Position numbers and translations under genes: made by a program. A DNA stretch of 9,746 nucleotides from an uncultured Rikenella sp. GTDB lineage: Bacteria; Bacteroidota; Bacteroidia; Bacteroidales; Rikenellaceae. The stretch's first letter is position 1. Every line of letters begins with the position of its first letter. The notes beneath the pieces are model-generated. The model saw only the letters and a list, made by a program, of their open reading frames with translations. It did not search any database and had not been told where the DNA came from. This document shows, in pieces, positions 1-7,230 of this stretch. The stretch lies in NCBI RefSeq assembly GCF_910577125.1, contig NZ_CAJTMN010000075.1, positions 1 through 9,746 of the forward strand, given 5' to 3'.

Positions 1-50
1 AGTCTTTTGGGTACCTTTTCTTCAGAAAAGGTACGGTTCCGTCCGGCTCA
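1..50. repeat. Partial hairpin-module repeat (M0), cut by the window edge
   Basis: An inverted repeat pairs 11-21 (GTACCTTTTCT) with 24-34 (AGAAAAGGTAC), leaving a very small loop. It is followed at 37-46 by TTCCGTCCGG and then CTCAAAG. The same TTCCGTCCGG box, followed by TTCAAAG, occurs at 7932-7948, also directly after a stem-loop, and the box is repeated at 7343-7352. I therefore read this as the right end of another member of the hairpin-module family seen at 7.0-8.1 kb and at the right window edge. Only this end is visible. It ends about 45 bp before the tRNA promoter. Confidence 0.6.
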
Positions 51-94
51 AAGAACAGGGTATAGAATAAGCGTACGAATAAAGAAACAGGTAT

Positions 95-125
95 TTTGCA
101 GAGAGCGTCTATTTGCGTATTTTTG
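95..125 (+). promoter_or_regulatory. Bacteroidetes-type promoter of the tRNA-Leu gene
   Basis: A TTTG element at 95-98 is separated by exactly 19 nt from TATTTTTG at 118-125. This matches the Bacteroidetes primary sigma-factor promoter (TTTG near -33, TAnnTTTG near -7). A start site a few bases after 125 would give a very short leader before the tRNA at 136. Confidence 0.8.
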
Positions 126-135
126 CAGAGTTTTT

Positions 136-219
136 GCGGATGTGGTGTAATTGGTAGCCACGCCAGACTTAGGATCTGGTGCCTTGACCGGCGTGGGGGT
201 TCGAGTCCCTTCATCCGCA
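136..219 (+). tRNA. tRNA-Leu, anticodon TAG
   Basis: The acceptor stem pairs GCGGATG (136-142) with CATCCGC (212-218), with discriminator A at 219. The anticodon stem CCAGA/TCTGG encloses the loop CTTAGGA (168-174), placing anticodon TAG at 170-172, which reads the leucine codon CUA. A variable arm longer than the class I type and a T arm with GGTTCGAGT follow. CCA is not encoded; the next bases are CAT. The 84-nt length fits a class II leucine tRNA. A T-run at 226-232 just downstream may end transcription. Confidence 0.97.
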
Positions 220-279
220 CATATCTTTTTTTGTGTCGCCCGGGCTGCCCGCAACCGACATTCGGTCGATCCGAAAAAG

Positions 280-1200
280 TCAGCACCGTAGCCACTCGAA
301 GACCGCACGGAACGCCGCTTCGCGCGCCGCATGCGTCGAAAGGAACAGATCGTGCACCCCGTCCCGAATCTGCACGTACGTCACATCCCGCCCCAGATTC
401 CGCGCATATCGGCCGATATCCTCGACATTCAGCACCGAATCCGACCGGAGCAGCTCGTCGCTCCACTCCTTTCCGAAATACGACCGGTCGGAGCTCATCA
501 CCAGCACCGGCACCTCGATGTGCAGCCCCCGTTTGATCCTCCGCTGGCCGTTGCGCACCGCCCGCAGCCACGAAAAATAGAGCGGAATCCCTTCGATCGG
601 CTTGAGCTTCGTATCGAAATGCCACGCCCCCCGGAAATCCCGGTGCATGCTCTGGGCATAGAGCGGCGACAACTCGCTCCGTTTGTGCGCGAACGGCAGC
701 ACGATGCTCACCGCCGCCGCCAGCGGAATCTCGACCCGGCGTTTGAACCACGACGCATTGAACTCCAGGAACGGACTGTTCAGCACCACCCGGCCGATCG
801 CCTTCCGCTCCTCGGCCGGCCCGTCGTCGGCATACAGCGCCGCCAGCAGTCCCCCCGTCGAATGGCCCAGCAGGATCACCTCCCGCGCCCCGTCGTCCCG
901 AATCCGGCGGATGCTCTCCGTCAGGTCGGGGTAGTATTCGTACATCGACCGGGCGAAATCCGGATGCTGCCCTTCGAGCAGCGAACGGCCGTACTTGCGC
1001 AGCTCCACGGCATAGAATCGGTAGCCGAGGGCCACGAACTCCTCGGCCATGTGCGTCTGGAAAAAGTAGTCGATGTAGCCGTGCACGTAGAGCACCGCAC
1101 GGCCCGTGTCCTGCACCGGGAAAGGTGCCTTGATGAGCGTAGCGACCACCGGCCCGTCGTAGTCGGGTGGAAATTTCAGCGTCCGGTATTCGAATTCCAT
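280..1200 (-). CDS. Alpha/beta hydrolase (serine aminopeptidase S33 / lysophospholipase-like)
   Basis: A 306-residue alpha/beta-hydrolase fold protein. The N-terminal part shows the oxyanion-side motif YVHGYIDYF (about residues 38-46). The nucleophile elbow GHSTGG is at 112-117, with Ser114 as the likely nucleophile. Asp238 in VMSSDRS and His283 in RDGVHDLF are the likely remaining members of the triad. This resembles the Hydrolase_4/S33 group, which includes monoacylglycerol lipase-like esterases. The true substrate cannot be told from sequence. No signal peptide is evident, so it is probably cytoplasmic. I chose the ATG at 1200 (MEFEYRT) because it lies just 5 bp after the TGA of the upstream transporter gene (1206-1208). 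An ATG at 1233 would add 11 residues that overlap that gene. The spacing suggests co-transcription with the transporter. Family confidence is high; function is unassigned. Confidence 0.88.
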   Translation of the reverse strand: MEFEYRTLKFPPDYDGPVVATLIKAPFPVQDTGRAVLYVHGYIDYFFQTHMAEEFVALGYRFYAVELRKYGRSLLEGQHPDFARSMYEYYPDLTESIRRIRDDGAREVILLGHSTGGLLAALYADDGPAEERKAIGRVVLNSPFLEFNASWFKRRVEIPLAAAVSIVLPFAHKRSELSPLYAQSMHRDFRGAWHFDTKLKPIEGIPLYFSWLRAVRNGQRRIKRGLHIEVPVLVMSSDRSYFGKEWSDELLRSDSVLNVEDIGRYARNLGRDVTYVQIRDGVHDLFLSTHAAREAAFRAVFEWLRC

Positions 1201-1205
1201 AGGGA

Positions 1206-2123
1206 TCAATGCCAACAGTGGGTCAGACCGCAATCCTCCCCAGCGGTTTCGATCTCGATCGTAGCATGTTCTATGCCGTTTTGTTCACAGACGGCACGAA
1301 TTTTCCGTTTCAGGACGATTTGCGCTTCTGCATCCAACGGTCCGACCGTCACCACATGGAACGTACAGACGTTCCGTTCGCCGTCCAGACTCCACAGGTG
1401 CAGGTCGTGGATCGAAGCCACCTCCGGCAAGGCCACGATCTCGCTTTCCAGCCGCCCGGCATCGATGCCGGAGGGGGTGTGCTGCAACAGGATCCGGAAC
1501 GTGACCCTCATGTTCCGGTAGACGTTCCACAGCACCCATCCCGAAATGGCGATCGACAACAGCGGGTCGAGGATCGGCACCCGGACGAAGAGCATCACCA
1601 CGCTGACCACCAGCACGGCCAGCCATCCCAGCACATCTTCCATCATATGGAGCATCACGGCCCGTTCGCTGATCGATCCGCCTTTTTTGAGCCTCAGCGC
1701 GGCAAAGCCGTTGACCAGCACGCCGAACACCGCGAGCCCGAGCATCCCTTCGGCATTCGGTTCCTGAGGGTTCACGATGCGTTCGACGCAGGCTTTGATA
1801 ATGAAGATCGACCCGACGAGCAGCACGGTGGAGATAAACAGCGCGCCGAGCAGCGAGAATCGCTTATACCCATAGCTGTACCGCGCATCTCCCGGTCTTT
1901 CGGAGATTTTCTGCAGCCGCCAGGCGACGGCCAGCGAGAGGCTGTCTCCGAAGTCGTGGAAGGCATCTGACAGGATGGCTATACTGTTGGTCCAGAGTCC
2001 TCCGATGAGCTCGACTGCGGCGAATCCGAGGTTGATGAAAAAGGCCAGAGCCATGTTTCCCGTAGCCGCATGGTGGTGCATGTGGTCGTGGGAGTGGTGG
2101 TGCGGATGGTTATGGTCGGACAT
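1206..2123 (-). CDS. Cation diffusion facilitator (CDF) transporter, CzcD/ZitB-like
   Basis: A 305-residue inner-membrane divalent-metal/proton antiporter of the CDF family, which typically exports Zn2+, Co2+ or Cd2+ from the cytoplasm. The N-terminus is strikingly histidine-rich: ten His within residues 4-18, a usual cytoplasmic metal-binding tail. Several hydrophobic segments follow (about 24-45, 48-70, 90-112, 127-145, 165-182 and 186-200). The metal-site motifs are visible: Asp53 with His56-x3-Asp60 in SDAFHDFGD, and His159-x3-Asp163 in LHMMEDVLG. A soluble CDF C-terminal domain (about 208-292) contains IHDLHLWSLDG, where family members bind metal and dimerise. It is followed, 5 bp after its stop, by the hydrolase gene. 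The ATG at 2123 has no Shine-Dalgarno site, as is common in Bacteroidetes. A plus-strand repeat cassette begins only 31 bp upstream, so the promoter either lies within the repeat or transcription comes from rsmA. Metal specificity is inferred, not shown. Confidence 0.95.
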   Translation of the reverse strand: MSDHNHPHHHSHDHMHHHAATGNMALAFFINLGFAAVELIGGLWTNSIAILSDAFHDFGDSLSLAVAWRLQKISERPGDARYSYGYKRFSLLGALFISTVLLVGSIFIIKACVERIVNPQEPNAEGMLGLAVFGVLVNGFAALRLKKGGSISERAVMLHMMEDVLGWLAVLVVSVVMLFVRVPILDPLLSIAISGWVLWNVYRNMRVTFRILLQHTPSGIDAGRLESEIVALPEVASIHDLHLWSLDGERNVCTFHVVTVGPLDAEAQIVLKRKIRAVCEQNGIEHATIEIETAGEDCGLTHCWH

Positions 2124-2153
2124 CGTAGTGTATATTTTTCGAATCGAGACTTG

Positions 2154-2352
2154 CCCCGCCCCGGGCTACCGCGATGCGGGAGACTTCGGCGAATCGGGTG
2201 ATTTGATGGCTGTCGGGTGTAACGGGTACAGCTATTCATCGTCGGTAACCGACACGAACTGCTTGTATTTGGGATTCTACATAGCGCGTCTCCCCATACG
2301 TGATGCAGGCAGTCGTGCCCACGGTCTTCAGTTGCGTTGCCTCTCGGAATAA
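2154..2352 (+). repeat. Dispersed cassette 1: orphan C-terminal FISUMP/lectin-like open frame
   Basis: First of four related cassettes. It opens with the 13-nt box CCCCGCCCCGGGC (2154-2166) and stays open from codon 2155 to the TAA at 2350-2352, encoding 65 residues. It begins PAPGYRDAG, has a central GYSYSSSVTD, and ends HGLQLRCLSE. This resembles the C-terminal end of Bacteroidetes FISUMP/DUF1566-type surface proteins, recognised by pattern only. No start codon or ribosome site lies at the left edge; the frame upstream runs antisense through the transporter gene, so it is not a normal gene. It is opposite in strand to both neighbours and starts 31 bp from the transporter's ATG. It could be a silent donor segment, a decayed gene end or a structured repeat. 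Confidence 0.72.
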
Positions 2353-2417
2353 ACAGTGCCCACAGGGTGTTTTACTGGCCGCCTCAACCTTAAACGGATA
2401 GCCGCTACCCCAACAAC
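2353..2417 (+). repeat. Cassette 1 tail (degenerate)
   Basis: After the stop, a short stem GCCC-aca-GGGT (2358-2368, one G-T pair) sits where cassettes 2 and 3 have a stem. A degenerate form of the shared tail follows: GGATAGC-c-GCTACCCCAAC around 2397-2413, comparable to GGTAG-cct-CTACCCCA after cassette 4. The full hairpin module is absent. From 2418 to 2487 I see only GC-rich sequence with the palindrome GGCCGGCC, and nothing I can name. Confidence 0.45.
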
Positions 2418-2487
2418 TTAGCCCAAAGCTGGCGGGTTCGGGCGGCGGCGGCCGGCCCGGCGCGAAAAAAACGGACACAGCCCATAC

Positions 2488-3291
2488 CTATCCTCTCACC
2501 TCCTCCACCCACCGGGTCAGTTCCACGAACTGCGCCACGCTCAAGGTCTCCGGCCGACGGCCGAACAGCGGATGAGGTTCCGCCCTCCCTTCGGTCACCG
2601 CACGCACCACTTCGGGGAATACTGCACCCAACGAATTCCGCACCGTTTTACGCCGCTGGTTGAAAGTCGCCTTGACAATCCGCCGAAACAACTCTTCGTC
2701 GCAATCCAACCGTACCGTATCGTTTCGTCTGAGCCGAATCACCGCGCTCTGCACCTTGGGCGGAGGATTGAACACCCCCGGAGGCACTGTAAACAGATAT
2801 TCGATATCGTAATAAGCCTGCAACAGCACGCTCAGGATCCCATACTCCTTTCCTCCCGGCCCGGCCGCCAGCCTGACAGCGACCTCACGCTGGATCATCC
2901 CCACCACTTCGGGCACCAAATCTCTGTTATCGAGCACCTTAAAGAAAATCTGCGACGAAATATTATACGGAAAATTCCCGATAATTTTCACCCCGCCGCT
3001 CGCAGCATAGAGGACAGAGAGATCCAGCCGCAAAAAATCCCCTTCGAGAATATTCAAACCCGGATAATGCACACGCAGGTACTCCACGCTTTCGCGGTCG
3101 ATTTCGGCCACAGTGAGCGCGTCGCCGTACACCGGCAGGAGATACTGTGTCAGCACCCCCATCCCGGGCCCCACCTCCAGCACCTGCTGCGTCCCGCCGA
3201 CATCGGGGAGTAGCGCCTCGGCAATCCGCCGGGCGATGTTCAGGTCGGTCAGAAAGTGCTGGCCTAAATATTTTTTCGCTCTGACTTCCAA
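2488..3291 (-). CDS. rsmA: 16S rRNA (adenine(1518)-N6/adenine(1519)-N6)-dimethyltransferase RsmA/KsgA
   Basis: This enzyme dimethylates two adjacent adenines in helix 45 of 16S rRNA with S-adenosylmethionine during late 30S maturation; its loss classically confers kasugamycin resistance. The 267-residue product has the normal family length. Family motifs appear in order: AKKYLGQHFL near the N-terminus (6-14), the SAM-binding LEVGPGMGVLT (38-48), AEIDR (62-66), the catalytic motif NFPYN (106-110), VFNPPPKVQSAV (173-184) and FNQRRKTVRNSL (210-221). No in-frame ATG lies close by: the only upstream ATG (3486) would add 65 residues read antisense through cassette 2. I therefore place the start at TTG 3291, giving LEVRAKKYLGQHF; TTG 3297 is the alternative. 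Cassette 2 begins about 45 bp upstream on the opposite strand. recQ lies upstream on the same strand. Confidence 0.93.
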   Translation of the reverse strand: MEVRAKKYLGQHFLTDLNIARRIAEALLPDVGGTQQVLEVGPGMGVLTQYLLPVYGDALTVAEIDRESVEYLRVHYPGLNILEGDFLRLDLSVLYAASGGVKIIGNFPYNISSQIFFKVLDNRDLVPEVVGMIQREVAVRLAAGPGGKEYGILSVLLQAYYDIEYLFTVPPGVFNPPPKVQSAVIRLRRNDTVRLDCDEELFRRIVKATFNQRRKTVRNSLGAVFPEVVRAVTEGRAEPHPLFGRRPETLSVAQFVELTRWVEEVRG

Positions 3292-3335
3292 ATACAATAG
3301 GTTATAAAACAACAAAAAGCGATTATCATGCCTCA

Positions 3336-3534
3336 CCCCGCCCCGGGCTACCGCGACGCAGGTCTTAGTGGGCGGATAGGCGATCCGGGAGATGTCGGAA
3401 GCAGCGGGTATAGTTGGACATCCGCAGTGAGCGATATCCTCGGACGGTTCTTGTGGTTCGACACGAAGGCTCTTGGTACCAGTCACGCGAATCGCCGTGC
3501 CTACGGTTTTCAGTTGCGTTGCCTCTCGGAATAA
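3336..3534 (+). repeat. Dispersed cassette 2: orphan C-terminal FISUMP/lectin-like open frame
   Basis: Same layout as cassette 1: GC box at 3336-3348, TAA at 3532-3534, 65 codons, exactly the same length (199 nt). The product starts PAPGYRDAG, has GYSWTSAVSD in the middle and ends RRAYGFQLRCLSE. The last 26 nt before and through the stop are identical to the other copies while the interior differs at most codons. An ATG at 3328 (Met-Pro-His) precedes the box in frame and could give a 68-residue peptide, but it has no ribosome site and no equivalent in the other cassettes. It lies between recQ and rsmA, antisense to both. Confidence 0.72.
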
Positions 3535-3600
3535 ACGGTGCCGGCGGGCACTCCGAAATAGTCGGGTCTACCCCAAGGCAGCCTCTACCCCATCTTTTTT
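3535..3600 (+). repeat. Cassette 2 tail with post-stop hairpin and T-run
   Basis: GTGCC (3538-3542) pairs with GGCAC (3547-3551) across the loop GGCG, six bases after the stop. The shared tail CCGAAATAGTCGGGTCTACC and then GGCAG-cct-CTACC (3577-3589) follow, ending in six Ts (3595-3600). The last stem plus T-run resembles a weak plus-strand terminator. From 3601 to 3650 nothing else is recognised. Confidence 0.5.
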
Positions 3601-3650
3601 GACCGCGGCGCCTTAAGCTCCGCAAGACGCAAACCACGCCTCAACCCGCA

Positions 3651-5873
3651 TCAGTTCCCCGCCTCGCTCAAGAATTTGACCCGCACCAACCGGATCTCCT
3701 CCTCCGTATAATCCCCTCCCAGCTCCCGCACCGCATCCGCCACCGAATCCGTCTCCGCATCCTCCGTAAAATAGTCGATGATATCCACCACCTTATCCTC
3801 GTCCACCATCTCCGCGATATAGTAGTCGATATTGAGCTTCGTCCCCGCCCCGACGATCGCTTCGATCTCGTCCATCAGCTCCTCCATCGAGAGTCCCTTC
3901 GCATCCGCAATATCCTCGAAATCCATCTTCCGGTCGATGCTCTGGATAATGAAAACCTTGTTCCCGCTCTTGTTGACGACACTCTTGACCACCATCTCCT
4001 GCGGCCGTTCGATCCCGTTTTCCTCCACATATTTGGCGATCAGTTCCACGAACGGCCCCCCGTACCGTTTCGCCTTCCCCGCCCCTACACCCGTCACATT
4101 CTGCATCTCTTCGATCGTCACCGGATACTGGACCGTCATATCCTCCAGTGACGGTTCCGAGAAGATCACGAACGGCGGCAGCCCGTTTTTCTTGGCCACC
4201 TCGTGCCGCAAATCCAGCAACATCGAATAGAGCACCGGATCTGCCGCCGCTCCTCCCCGTCCGCCCGGATGCGCCGCCACCGAATCCTCGTCATCCGTCT
4301 CCTCATAGCGGTGGTCCGCCACCAGTTTCACGCTGAACGCCCCTCCCGGAGCCAAAAAGGCACGTCCCGCCTCGCTGATGGAGAGCAAACCGTAGTTTTC
4401 GATATCTTTGTCCACCAGCCCCAGAATCAGCCCCTGCCGGATCACCGCGTTCCAGAAGTGCGCGTCATGCTCCGCCCCCGCCCCGAACAGCTCCAGCTGG
4501 TGGTGTTTGTACGATTTCACCAGATTGGTCGTCCGCCCGAGCAGCACCGCCTCCAGATAGTCCGCCTTGAACCCTCCGCCGATCGCCGCCAGCGTCTCCA
4601 GCATCAGCCGCATATCCTCCCGCGCCTCGAACTCCTCGCGCGGATTGCAGCAGTTGTCGCAACAGCCGCAGTTCGGCACCCCGTACTCCTCGCCGAAATA
4701 GTGGAGCAGCATCCGCCTCCGGCACATCGCGCTCTCGGCATACGAGACCGTCTCCTGCAGCAGGAGCTTGCCGATCTCCTGTTCGGCCACCGGCTTGCCC
4801 TGCATGAACTTTTCGAGCTTCTGAATATCCTTGTAACTGTAAAACGTAATGCACCGCCCCTCTCCCCCGTCCCGTCCCGCACGGCCCGTCTCCTGGTAAT
4901 ACCCCTCCAGCGACTTCGGGATATCGTAGTGGATGACATACCGCACGTCCGGTTTGTCGATCCCCATCCCGAACGCGATCGTCGCCACGATCACATCCAC
5001 CTCCTCCATCAGGAACTTGTCCTGATTTCCCGCCCTCGTCGCCGCATCGATCCCCGCATGGTACGGCAGCGCCTTGATGCCGTTCACCACCAGCAGCTCC
5101 GCCAGCTCCTCGACCTTTTTCCGCGACAGGCAGTAGATAATGCCGCTCTTTCCCGGATTCTGTTTGATATACTTGATGATCTCCTTGGTGGCATTGACCT
5201 TCGGCCGCACCTCGTAGTAGAGATTCGCCCGGTTGAACGACGACTTGAAGACCTTGGCATGCTGCATGCCGAGGTTTTTCTGGATATCGAGCTGCACCTT
5301 CGGCGTCGCCGTCGCCGTCAGCGCAATGACCGGCGCCTGGGCGATCTCCGAGATAATCGGCCGTATGCGTCTGTATTCCGGCCGGAAGTCATGCCCCCAC
5401 TCCGAGATGCAGTGCGCCTCGTCGATGGCATAGAACGAGACCTTGATCTTCCGCAGAAACTCGACATTCTCCTCCTTGGTCAAAGATTCGGGGGCGAAAT
5501 AGAGCAGCTTGGTCTTCCCGGCAAGAACGTCCTCCCGCACCTTCAGCACCGCGCTCTTGTTGAGCGACGAGTTGAGGAAGTGCGCCACCCCGTCCTCCAT
5601 CGAGAAAGTCCGCATGGCATCCACCTGGTTCTTCATCAGCGCGATGAGCGGCGAGATGACGATCGCCACCCCCTCCATCATCAGCGCCGGCAGCTGGTAG
5701 CACAACGACTTCCCGCCCCCGGTCGGCATCAGCACGAAGGTATCGTTCCCCGCCAACACGTTGCGGATCACCTCCTCCTGATTTCCCTTGAACTGCGAGA
5801 AGCCGAAATGCCGTTTGAGACTCTCGTACAGAAAGTCCGACGACGAATAGTGGGACGTAGTGCGGTTCGCCAT
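3651..5873 (-). CDS. recQ: ATP-dependent DNA helicase RecQ
   Basis: A 740-residue 3'-5' superfamily 2 DNA helicase acting in recombination and stalled-fork repair. Domains in order: an N-terminal helicase lobe with Walker A TGGGKS (51-56) and DEAH (151-154) within YAIDEAHCISEWGHDFR, the RecQ-typical aromatic-rich segment; motif III-like ALTATAT (184-190); a C-terminal lobe with YHAGID (271-276), ATIAFGMGIDKPDVR and the arginine-finger motif QETGRAGRDG (327-336). A zinc site follows (Cys384, Cys402, Cys405, Cys408), then a winged-helix RQC region, an HRDC domain (about 575-650) and an extra helix-turn-helix-like C-terminus. The latter makes it longer than the roughly 610-residue E. coli enzyme but is usual in Bacteroidetes. 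I chose ATG 5873 because GGGAGG lies 8 nt upstream; an upstream ATG (5978) would add 35 non-conserved residues reading through the promoter zone. It is transcribed divergently from kdsD. A large antisense open frame over the gene (4203-5981) is a composition shadow. Confidence 0.97.
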   Translation of the reverse strand: MANRTTSHYSSSDFLYESLKRHFGFSQFKGNQEEVIRNVLAGNDTFVLMPTGGGKSLCYQLPALMMEGVAIVISPLIALMKNQVDAMRTFSMEDGVAHFLNSSLNKSAVLKVREDVLAGKTKLLYFAPESLTKEENVEFLRKIKVSFYAIDEAHCISEWGHDFRPEYRRIRPIISEIAQAPVIALTATATPKVQLDIQKNLGMQHAKVFKSSFNRANLYYEVRPKVNATKEIIKYIKQNPGKSGIIYCLSRKKVEELAELLVVNGIKALPYHAGIDAATRAGNQDKFLMEEVDVIVATIAFGMGIDKPDVRYVIHYDIPKSLEGYYQETGRAGRDGGEGRCITFYSYKDIQKLEKFMQGKPVAEQEIGKLLLQETVSYAESAMCRRRMLLHYFGEEYGVPNCGCCDNCCNPREEFEAREDMRLMLETLAAIGGGFKADYLEAVLLGRTTNLVKSYKHHQLELFGAGAEHDAHFWNAVIRQGLILGLVDKDIENYGLLSISEAGRAFLAPGGAFSVKLVADHRYEETDDEDSVAAHPGGRGGAAADPVLYSMLLDLRHEVAKKNGLPPFVIFSEPSLEDMTVQYPVTIEEMQNVTGVGAGKAKRYGGPFVELIAKYVEENGIERPQEMVVKSVVNKSGNKVFIIQSIDRKMDFEDIADAKGLSMEELMDEIEAIVGAGTKLNIDYYIAEMVDEDKVVDIIDYFTEDAETDSVADAVRELGGDYTEEEIRLVRVKFLSEAGN

Positions 5874-5881
5874 GTAAGATT

Positions 5882-5887
5882 CCTCCC
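5882..5887 (-). promoter_or_regulatory. Shine-Dalgarno site of recQ
   Basis: Read on the minus strand, GGGAGG precedes the ATG at 5873 with an 8-nt spacer (AATCTTAC). It is the only strong ribosome-binding site I see in the window, and it decides the recQ start in favour of MANRTTSHY over the longer alternative. Confidence 0.75.
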
Positions 5888-5978
5888 GGATGATGAAAAA
5901 ACAAGCCACCCTCTCTGTTTCCCTCCCGCCGTAGCGCCCGGCCTCCGGAACGAGGCCTCCGGCCGGCGCGAACGACAA

Positions 5979-6017
5979 TAAAGGTAATCGTTTTTTTGCA
6001 AAATCCGACTACCTTTG
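5979..6017. promoter_or_regulatory. Divergent recQ/kdsD promoter region
   Basis: On the plus strand, TACCTTTG (6010-6017) matches the Bacteroidetes -7 element TAnnTTTG and would place the kdsD transcript start about 15 nt before its GTG. On the minus strand, TACCTTTA (5986 to 5979) is a one-mismatch copy facing recQ. Together they form an inverted repeat, AAAGGTA to TACCTTT, around a T-rich centre. A TTTG at 5995-5998 is only 11 nt from the plus-strand -7 element, so no properly spaced -33 element is visible; the assignment rests on the -7 boxes. Confidence 0.5.
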
Positions 6018-6036
6018 TTCAAAAATTCCTTCGGAA

Positions 6037-7014
6037 GTGACCACCGAACAGACCATAGCCTTCGCCCGCCAGATCGTCCGCACGGAGTGCGACGCCGTAC
6101 GGCGGCTCGAAACCTACATCGACGACAATTTCGTCGAGATCGCCCGAACGATTTTCCAGAGCCCCGGGCGGCTCATCGTCACCGGCATCGGCAAGAGCGC
6201 CATTATCGCCAACAAAATCGTGGCGACGCTCAACTCCACGGGCCAGCCGGCCGTTTTCATGCACGCGGCGGACGCCATCCACGGCGACATGGGAATCATC
6301 CAGCCGGACGACATCATTCTGTGTATCTCGAAGAGCGGCAACTCGCCGGAGATCAAGGTGCTGGTGCCTTTCATCCGTCAGATGGGCAACCTGCTGATCG
6401 GGATGGCGGGCAATCTGGACTCGTTTCTGGCCCAGCACAGCGATCGGGTGCTGAACACGACGGTGGCCGAGGAGGCGTGTCCGAACAACCTGGCTCCGAC
6501 GTCGAGCACGACGGCCCAACTGGTGATGGGCGACGCGCTGGCGATGACGCTGCTCAAGATGCGGGGATTCACGGCGCAGGACTTCGCCCGGTTCCACCCG
6601 GGCGGGGCGCTGGGCAAGAAACTCTATACGCGGGTGAGAGACATCATGTCGGCCGAAGGCGTCCCGCAAGTGGCTCCGGACGCAGACCTGAAGAGCGTGA
6701 TTATCGAGATATCGGGCAAACGCCTCGGCGCGACGGCGGTCGTAGAGCCGGGGAGCGGCCGTCTGCTGGGGATCGTCACGGACGGCGACCTGCGGCGGAT
6801 GCTCCAGAGCGGCCGGGACATCGCGGCGGTTCGGGCACAGGACATCATGTCCCCCTCGCCGAAGACCATCGCGGCAGACGAGCTGGCGGTCAAGGCCTTC
6901 CGGATGATGGAGCAGAACAAGATCACGCAGTTGCTGGTGCTCGACCCGGATCAGGACGATGCTTACTGCGGGATCATCCACATCCACGACATCCTGCGCG
7001 AAGGGGTGGTTTAG
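6037..7014 (+). CDS. kdsD: Arabinose-5-phosphate isomerase, KpsF/GutQ (KdsD) family
   Basis: Interconverts D-ribulose 5-phosphate and D-arabinose 5-phosphate in the cytoplasm, the first committed step of KDO synthesis for LPS. The 325-residue product has the standard layout. A SIS domain (about 30-200) contains VTGIGKSA, HAADAIHGDMG, ISKSGNSPE, PTSSTTAQLVMGDALA and RFHPGGALGKKL. Two CBS domains follow (about 201-260 and 265-325). By alignment from memory, Lys53, Glu105, Glu146 and His187 occupy the positions of the E. coli KdsD residues Lys59, Glu111, Glu152 and His193; the constant offset of six supports this. The start is GTG at 6037, 20 nt after a -7 promoter element; no ATG fits. It is divergent from recQ. 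No other KDO or LPS gene lies alongside. The stop codon sits inside the small palindrome GTGGT-TTAG-ACCAC (7006-7019), which has no T-run. Confidence 0.95.
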   Translation: MTTEQTIAFARQIVRTECDAVRRLETYIDDNFVEIARTIFQSPGRLIVTGIGKSAIIANKIVATLNSTGQPAVFMHAADAIHGDMGIIQPDDIILCISKSGNSPEIKVLVPFIRQMGNLLIGMAGNLDSFLAQHSDRVLNTTVAEEACPNNLAPTSSTTAQLVMGDALAMTLLKMRGFTAQDFARFHPGGALGKKLYTRVRDIMSAEGVPQVAPDADLKSVIIEISGKRLGATAVVEPGSGRLLGIVTDGDLRRMLQSGRDIAAVRAQDIMSPSPKTIAADELAVKAFRMMEQNKITQLLVLDPDQDDAYCGIIHIHDILREGVV

Positions 7015-7052
7015 ACCACGAAGAGCTGCCTGCGGGGCCTGCACGGGGACAG

Positions 7053-7222
7053 TGGGTTGGGCCGAGGCGGTTAAGCGATACGCAGTATCGCCCGTCCACG
7101 GGACGTGGGGCCTGCGCGGCCTGAGCGCAGTACCCTCAAACCACCGCGCGCCGACGCCTTAAGACGCGATTCAACTGTTTCGGCGATGAGCCGAAATAGA
7201 ATGAATCGCGTAAGGCGCGCGG
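7053..7222. repeat. Hairpin module M1
   Basis: First unit of a hairpin array in the gene-free stretch after kdsD. In order: GGGCCGAGGCGG lead-in; a 7-bp stem GCGATAC-gca-GTATCGC (7075-7091); CCCGT and CCACG-gga-CGTGG (7096-7108); CTGCGC-ggcctga-GCGCAG (7112-7130); then a compound hairpin (7144-7222). The last has CCGCGC/GCGCGG at its base, then GCCTT/AAGGC, ACGCGATTCA/TGAATCGCGT and the inner TTTCGGC-gatga-GCCGAAA. No credible coding frame crosses it. The bases 7020-7052 between kdsD and the unit show nothing nameable. Confidence 0.68.
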
Positions 7223-7230
7223 ACAAAGAA

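Noticed and set aside
1201..1233. A longer hydrolase starting at the ATG at 1233
   Set aside because: The 11 extra residues overlap the end of the transporter gene and are not part of the fold. ATG 1200 directly follows the stop.
331..1521. A 396-codon plus-strand open frame over the hydrolase and transporter genes
   Set aside because: It is antisense to two well-supported genes and has the same biased composition. It crosses the junction of both genes, which no real overlapping gene explains.
3271..3320. Bacteroidetes promoter for rsmA (minus-strand TTTTTG, then TATTTG)
   Set aside because: The -7 element is one base short of TAnnTTTG and would place the transcript start inside the coding sequence.
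4203..5981. A 592-codon open frame on the plus strand, opposite recQ
   Set aside because: It is the antisense of a clearly conserved helicase. Its product is biased (rich in Arg, His, Leu and Pro) with no recognisable domain, as expected from high-GC codon shadowing.
7006..7019. Palindrome GTGGT-TTAG-ACCAC as the kdsD terminator
   Set aside because: The stem is only 5 bp, includes the stop codon in its loop and has no T-run.
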